DNA from: Promethearchaeota archaeon
Lineage (GTDB): Archaea; Asgardarchaeota; Lokiarchaeia; Sigynarchaeales; MK-D1
Direction: 5' to 3'
Assembly (NCBI GenBank): GCA_016839865.1
Contig: JAEOTN010000240.1
Coordinates: 1 to 10,728, forward strand
DNA length: 10,728 bases
The notes beneath the pieces were generated by a model, which was not told the origin of the DNA, did not search any database, and saw only the letters and a program-made list of their open reading frames with translations. This document shows, one piece after another, positions 6,897 through 10,728 of the stretch. Each line of letters begins with the position of its first letter. The first letter of the stretch is position 1. The translations under genes were made by a program, and so were the position numbers.

Positions 6897-6979
6897 GGTC
6901 CTAAAAAACATTCGTGGAATCTCTATCGAACAGTTAAATGAGATCTCAACCACTGGGAAAATACAGAAACTTAAATGAG
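6897..6979. promoter_or_regulatory. TetR-side half of the divergent regulatory region
   Basis: This stretch holds TTTTAGGACC (minus strand, 6906-6897), which matches nine of ten positions in TTTTAGGATC just before the glycyl radical enzyme start (7107-7116). It also has a 10-bp palindrome, TGAGATCTCA (6939-6948), and two direct copies of TTAAATGAG (6934-6942 and 6971-6979). No strong TATA box for the TetR gene stands out; ACTATAAC on the minus strand (around 6980-6992) is possible. Function is inferred from position only. Confidence 0.3.
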
Positions 6980-7034
6980 TGTTATAGTATTCATCCACTT
7001 TAGTCTTAAATCGTATAGATTTGATCCTATTGGT

Positions 7035-7052
7035 AGGAAACTGCAGTTTCCT
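7035..7052. promoter_or_regulatory. Perfect 18-bp palindrome, probable TetR operator
   Basis: AGGAAACTGCAGTTTCCT is identical to its own reverse complement over all 18 bases. It lies between the divergent TetR and glycyl radical enzyme genes, about 20 bases upstream of the candidate TATA box of the latter. TetR dimers typically bind symmetric sites of this length. It overlaps a second inverted repeat, TCCTA-TTGG-TAGGA (7025-7038). Symmetry is seen directly; the assignment to the neighbouring TetR is inference. Confidence 0.6.
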
Positions 7053-7072
7053 CTTATTTTTTTTCGTAACCA

Positions 7073-7079
7073 TTATATT
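7073..7079 (+). promoter_or_regulatory. Candidate TATA box for the glycyl radical enzyme gene
   Basis: TTATATT predicts a transcription start near 7102 and a leader of about 22 bases before the ATG at 7124. The leader contains AGGAT at 7111-7115, a weak ribosome binding site at suitable distance. TCCTATTG occurs both upstream (7025-7032) and between the box and the start (7087-7094), where a bound repressor would block initiation. Confidence 0.45.
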
Positions 7080-7123
7080 TTCTCACTCCTATTGTAGAGT
7101 AGTGAATTTTAGGATCTGATTTT

Positions 7124-9631
7124 ATGGCAAGTGAAGAAGCATCAGAACAAATTACTTCGACTACGAAAAAATGGAAGATTGCCGAACCTCATGACCTTAG
7201 CCCAAGATCAAAGTGGTTACGAGATTATTATTTTAAAGGACTTGAGCGTGAATGGAACAATGAATATGACTCATATTCTACAGGCACCGACTGGGACCGT
7301 ATTTGGGATGAACTCTCTTTCTACATAGTTCCAGAAGCGATGGGATTCATGGGCATTAAAACTAAAGGACCTTTCAACTCTTCTATTGATTTAATGGGTA
7401 AACCCGTGAAATTATCAGAAGATTTTTGGAATAAGTCTCTACCAGAGCGCCGCATGATATTTTTTGAAGAAGTTATATGTAATAACGTACCTCAAGAGAT
7501 AGTAGGTCCGTCTTTACTAGGTGGATCAAGATTTAATGTACAATTAAGCAAATGCTTTACACCTAAGCAAGAAAAAGCATTCAACAAGGAATTAGTCAAA
7601 AAGATACGCCCAGCAATTTGGGAGTTTCATGATAATGGATTTGGAAATCTTGGACCTACCGGAGGACATTTGATTCCTGATTATGCAGGTGTTGCACGTC
7701 ATGGATTTAAAGAACTACACCGACAAGCTCAAGAGAAATATGATTCATTAAGTGATAAAGAGAAACGTGGACCTATCGGGGAAGAAGTTCGTGCTATGAT
7801 TCATGCAACTCTCATTCCAAAGAAATATGCTGAAAAATATGCTGAAGAATGTTTACGATTAGCTGGAGAAACAGAAGATCTTGAACGTAAAGCAGAATTA
7901 GAAACAATGGCAAAAAACTTAAAAATTGTACCATGGGAACCTGCTCAGACTTTCTGGCAAGCAGTTCAAGCGATTTGGATAGCACATATGCTTGTAATGG
8001 CAGAAGAATCCTATCCAGGACCTGGAGATAGTTGGGGCAGAATTGATCAATATCTTTATCCACTGTATAAGAAAGATGTAATTGAAGAGGGAAATATCTC
8101 AAAGGAATTTGCAAAAGACATCTTAGGATCTTTCTGGTTCCATTGTAATACAGCGTATGATGGACAAATGCGAGTTGGTGGAAATCAAGGAATAACTGCA
8201 GGATTTGGACAATTATTAACGTTATCTGGCTGTGGTCCTAATGGAGAAGATTTTAGTAATGAGCTCACTTACACCATGCTTGAGGTAATAGATGAATGGT
8301 CACCTATCCTTGAACCCAAACCTAATGTGCGATTACACCGAAACACTCCTGATAAATTGCTGGATACAGTTGTTGACATGGTAACACGTAGCCAAGGAGC
8401 ACCATTTTTGTTGAATTTTGATGAACGCTCCATCGAGGGCATGGTTCTTGAAGGCATACCCAGGGAAGAAGCATGGGATTATGCGTGTGTAGGATGTTTA
8501 GAGAACACTATGCAAGGGAATGATAGATCCGGCACTGTTAACTGCAACACAAATATTTCTAAAAGTGTAGAACTCACCCTTTGGAATGGGGCAGGGAAGT
8601 TCCTCAAAGGAAAACCCATGAAAGGAACGAAACAATTCGGACCAAAAACCGGAAATCCTGAAGAATTCTCAACATGGGAAGAATTTTATGCAGCTTGGGA
8701 AGAACAAGTAAAATATATCATTAAATATACTGTAGACACCTACAACATAACAGAAAATATGCGTGCAGAATTTCTACCAACCCCTTATCTTTCGACTATA
8801 GTACGTGGTTGCATTGATAAAGGATTGGATATTCGTAATGGTGGTCCTGAAATTCGATTTATCACCATTGAAGGTGTTGGTTTTGGAACTTTAGTAGATT
8901 CATTACTCGCAATCAAGCATTTTGTGTATGATGAGAAGAAATACACTATAGCAGAATTGAAAAATGCACTTATCAACAACTTCCAAGGCAAGAAAGAATA
9001 TGAAATAATGCAAACAATGTTGAAAAATCGTGGACCAAAATATGGTAATGACTTAGATGAAGCTGATGAAATTGCACGACGCGTAATGGAAACATGGTCT
9101 CAAGAAACCTTCAAATACAAAACGGATACTGATTTTCAATTCCGTGGGGGTATGTTATCATGGAATTATTGGGCAGGAGAGGATGCAGCATTCACACCAG
9201 CAACTCCAAATGGTAGATTAGCAGGTACTTTCCTTTCAAATGCAATTTGTCCGACGAATGGAGCCGACACAAGCGGACCAACTGCTGTAACTAACTCCGT
9301 AGGAAATGCATTAGGCGGGAAGACCGAAAACGGTGAATATATAAATTATCTCCCGAATGGTGCAAGTCATACGATCACTTTTAACCCAAGCCTCTTACGA
9401 GAAGAGGAATCAAAAGAGAAATTCAAAGCATATTTGCGTGGTTATATTGAGAACGGTGGAACAGCACTTCAAATCAACATTTTAGATGCAAAAATGTTAA
9501 TTGACGCACAGAAGCATCCGGAAAACTATCCACATTTACTCGTTCGTATTACGGGATATAATACATATTTCGTATCTATTGGACGGGAATTGCAGGATGA
9601 AATTATCAAGCGCGAAATGCACAACATGTAA
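7124..9631 (+). CDS. Glycyl radical enzyme of the dehydratase/lyase branch (often annotated formate C-acetyltransferase or PflD)
   Basis: This 835-residue oxygen-sensitive enzyme uses a glycine radical to make a cysteine thiyl radical on its substrate; the length is normal for the family. The radical site RITGYNTYF (808-816, Gly811) lies 24 residues from the C-terminus. The catalytic Cys loop is CVGCLE (455-460, Cys458 and Glu460). The Cys-x-Glu pattern marks glycerol/diol dehydratases, choline lyase and isethionate lyase, whereas pyruvate formate-lyase has Cys-Cys. Other conserved blocks are GHLIPDY (181-187), GRIDQYLYPLY (305-315), TPNGRLAG (694-701), GPTAV (718-722) and GGTALQINILD (778-788). 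By hand alignment the His-Ser pair of glycerol dehydratase (just before GRxDQ) is replaced by a Pro/Gly-rich YPGPGDSW, and its His-Asp after the Cys loop by Thr471-Val472. The substrate is therefore unknown. It is paired with its activase downstream and faces a TetR gene upstream. Confidence 0.93.
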   Translation: MASEEASEQITSTTKKWKIAEPHDLSPRSKWLRDYYFKGLEREWNNEYDSYSTGTDWDRIWDELSFYIVPEAMGFMGIKTKGPFNSSIDLMGKPVKLSEDFWNKSLPERRMIFFEEVICNNVPQEIVGPSLLGGSRFNVQLSKCFTPKQEKAFNKELVKKIRPAIWEFHDNGFGNLGPTGGHLIPDYAGVARHGFKELHRQAQEKYDSLSDKEKRGPIGEEVRAMIHATLIPKKYAEKYAEECLRLAGETEDLERKAELETMAKNLKIVPWEPAQTFWQAVQAIWIAHMLVMAEESYPGPGDSWGRIDQYLYPLYKKDVIEEGNISKEFAKDILGSFWFHCNTAYDGQMRVGGNQGITAGFGQLLTLSGCGPNGEDFSNELTYTMLEVIDEWSPILEPKPNVRLHRNTPDKLLDTVVDMVTRSQGAPFLLNFDERSIEGMVLEGIPREEAWDYACVGCLENTMQGNDRSGTVNCNTNISKSVELTLWNGAGKFLKGKPMKGTKQFGPKTGNPEEFSTWEEFYAAWEEQVKYIIKYTVDTYNITENMRAEFLPTPYLSTIVRGCIDKGLDIRNGGPEIRFITIEGVGFGTLVDSLLAIKHFVYDEKKYTIAELKNALINNFQGKKEYEIMQTMLKNRGPKYGNDLDEADEIARRVMETWSQETFKYKTDTDFQFRGGMLSWNYWAGEDAAFTPATPNGRLAGTFLSNAICPTNGADTSGPTAVTNSVGNALGGKTENGEYINYLPNGASHTITFNPSLLREEESKEKFKAYLRGYIENGGTALQINILDAKMLIDAQKHPENYPHLLVRITGYNTYFVSIGRELQDEIIKREMHNM

Positions 9632-9638
9632 TACCATA

Positions 9639-9653
9639 TTTTTTTATTTTTTT
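9639..9653 (+). terminator. T7-A-T7 tract between the radical enzyme and its activase
   Basis: Within the 36-base spacer the sequence TTTTTTTATTTTTTT starts seven bases after the radical enzyme stop codon. Archaeal RNA polymerase terminates at such tracts, often partially. It could lower transcription into the activase, which is needed only in catalytic amounts. CATATTT at the left edge of the tract (9636 onward) could alternatively act as a TATA element for a near-leaderless activase mRNA. Confidence 0.45.
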
Positions 9654-9667
9654 ACCGATGAACAGAA

Positions 9668-10663
9668 ATGACAGAATCCAAACAAGGAAACATATTTGAA
9701 ATCCAGAAAATGAGTACAGAAGACGGACCCGGTATTAGAACCACCGTTTTTATGAAAATCTGTCCTCTCCGGTGCGTATGGTGTCATAATCCAGAATCTT
9801 GGCACAAAGAACCCTCAATCCAGTGGTTTAGTGTAAAATGCATTGGATGTGGGACGTGCATTGATGTCTGTAAACAGGATGCACTGAAATTAGATGATAC
9901 TGGAATGCATATTGATCGAGATAAATGCATAGCATGTTGTGAATGCGTAGACGCCTGTCCAAGTACTGCCCTAAGAAAGTTAGGAGAGTACTGGGATGTT
10001 GAAAGACTCGTGAAAGAAGTTGCAAAAGATCGGGCTTATTACGTTAAATCAAGTGGAGGTGTGACTGCATCCGGTGGAGAAGCCGCAGTTCAGGCAGATT
10101 TTGTTGTAAAATTTTTCAAGCGATGCAAGGAAGAAGGAATTCATACTGCTTTGGATTTAACCGGATTTCTTCCGAAAGAAACATATCAGTTGATTTTTCC
10201 GTATGTGGATTTATGGCTCTATGATCTTAAAGAAATCGATGATGAGAAACACAAACAATTTACAAATGTATCAAATAAGACCATTCTTGAAAATATTAAG
10301 TGGCTTGTAGGTGAAAATCAGCGTATTTGGGTTCGAACTCCTGTTATCCCAACCTACACAGCAACGGAAGATAATATCAAAGGAATAGGAAACTTCATCG
10401 TAAATGAATTGGATAATAAGATCGAACGATGGGATCTTTTAGCGTATAATAACCTCGCCAAAGCGAAATTTGAACGTATGGATTTAGATTGGCCCTGTAA
10501 AGATTTAGAACTCCTTAGTTGTGGGGAGATGGAAAGATTTCATGAAATTGCCCAATCAACGGGCGTGAAAAATGTAAAATGGTCAGGATTAACAAAGACC
10601 GAAAATGGAGAAGAATTTGAAAAGAAACCTCTCCAGAAAGCACCTCCATCATGTGGTGCATAA
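9668..10663 (+). CDS. Glycyl radical enzyme activating enzyme (radical SAM, with two extra 4Fe-4S clusters)
   Basis: This 331-residue protein abstracts a hydrogen from the glycine of its partner enzyme using S-adenosylmethionine and a reduced 4Fe-4S cluster. The radical-SAM motif is CPLRCVWC (32-39, Cys32, Cys36 and Cys39) followed by HNPES. A ferredoxin-like insert comes next with two Cys sets, C58/C61/C64/C68 and C87/C90/C93/C97. That insert is typical of activases for dehydratase-type radical enzymes and is absent from the short pyruvate formate-lyase activase. SSGGVTASGGE (128-138) is the conserved SAM-contacting block. The N-terminal segment EDGPGIRTTVF (18-28) is also characteristic. 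The C-terminus ends with an extra cysteine in PPSCGA. It follows the radical enzyme by 36 bases on the same strand. No clear Shine-Dalgarno sequence precedes the ATG, and an ATG at 9658 is in a different frame. Confidence 0.95.
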   Translation: MTESKQGNIFEIQKMSTEDGPGIRTTVFMKICPLRCVWCHNPESWHKEPSIQWFSVKCIGCGTCIDVCKQDALKLDDTGMHIDRDKCIACCECVDACPSTALRKLGEYWDVERLVKEVAKDRAYYVKSSGGVTASGGEAAVQADFVVKFFKRCKEEGIHTALDLTGFLPKETYQLIFPYVDLWLYDLKEIDDEKHKQFTNVSNKTILENIKWLVGENQRIWVRTPVIPTYTATEDNIKGIGNFIVNELDNKIERWDLLAYNNLAKAKFERMDLDWPCKDLELLSCGEMERFHEIAQSTGVKNVKWSGLTKTENGEEFEKKPLQKAPPSCGA

Positions 10664-10702
10664 TATTTATGTAAGGATAAGAAGAATAGTGAAGTGGAAA
10701 AA

Positions 10703-10728
10703 ATGGCTAAAGAATTAACATGGAATAA
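10703..10728 (+). CDS. Start of a further gene, cut by the window edge
   Basis: An ATG at 10703 opens a frame of eight complete codons, MAKELTWN, to the window end. GTGG (10694-10697) lies at a plausible ribosome-binding distance, and TAATATTTATG (10661-10671), overlapping the activase stop, could serve as a TATA element. Only 39 bases separate it from the activase, so it probably belongs to the same unit or regulon. Too little is visible to name it. Confidence 0.4.

Noticed and set aside
6795..7073. Minus-strand frame of 92 codons upstream of and overlapping the TetR gene
   Set aside because: It overlaps the TetR start in another frame and spans the divergent promoter and palindrome. Its protein is low in recognisable features, and the TetR frame there is a clear domain match.
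7124..9631. Annotation as pyruvate formate-lyase
   Set aside because: Pyruvate formate-lyase needs two adjacent catalytic cysteines. Here the loop is CVGCLE with a single Cys in the catalytic place followed by Glu two residues on, and the activase has the extra ferredoxin clusters of the dehydratase-type activases.
7124..10728. Bacterial microcompartment locus built on a glycyl radical enzyme
   Set aside because: There are no shell-protein or aldehyde dehydrogenase genes in view, and the enzyme has no long N-terminal extension that could be read as an encapsulation tail.
1..10728. CRISPR array, tRNA, rRNA, insertion sequence or attachment site
   Set aside because: I saw no regularly spaced repeats, tRNA cloverleaf, rRNA signature, transposase or terminal inverted repeats. 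A tool-based scan could still find a weak one.

Overview
This is an AT-rich window that reads as archaeal chromosome. Several intergenic regions carry TATA-like boxes at plausible distances from a start. Shine-Dalgarno matches are weak or absent, and oligo-T tracts follow some stop codons. Anaerobic glycyl-radical chemistry, a TetR regulator and a TIR remnant together would suit an anaerobic archaeon, possibly of the Asgard (Promethearchaeota) kind, but no ribosomal or other marker gene is present and this assignment is an inference.

Left part (1-3463). A minus-strand unit holds a small protein with a single C-terminal membrane helix (2046-2432), followed 20 bases later by a large N6-adenine DNA methyltransferase with a TaqI-type specificity domain (2025 leftwards, running off the window). 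A divergent promoter region (2433-2637) separates this unit from a plus-strand gene for a 145-residue four-helix membrane protein. Downstream of that gene are T-rich and hairpin terminator candidates. Then comes an ATG-less, truncated minus-strand TIR-domain remnant (3190-3372). A methyltransferase and a broken TIR gene close together suggest a decaying defence island.

Middle part (3464-6864). A ten-helix membrane acyltransferase-like protein converges, with only 9 bases between stop codons, on a Gfo/Idh/MocA-family NAD(P)-dependent oxidoreductase that has an unusual cysteine-bearing insert. Upstream of the oxidoreductase on the same strand is a TetR-family repressor.

Right part (6865-10728). 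Divergent from the TetR gene, across a regulatory region with a perfect 18-bp palindrome, lie a glycyl radical enzyme (835 aa) and its radical-SAM activating enzyme (331 aa). They are separated by a 36-base spacer containing T7-A-T7. A further gene starts 40 bases after the activase and leaves the window. The glycyl radical enzyme has the Cys-x-Glu loop of the dehydratase/lyase branch, not the Cys-Cys of pyruvate formate-lyase. By hand alignment it lacks the His-Ser and His-Asp residues of glycerol/diol dehydratases, so its substrate is open. The likely logic is a small-molecule-responsive TetR controlling an anaerobic radical lyase or dehydratase module, with the oxidoreductase possibly acting on the substrate or product.
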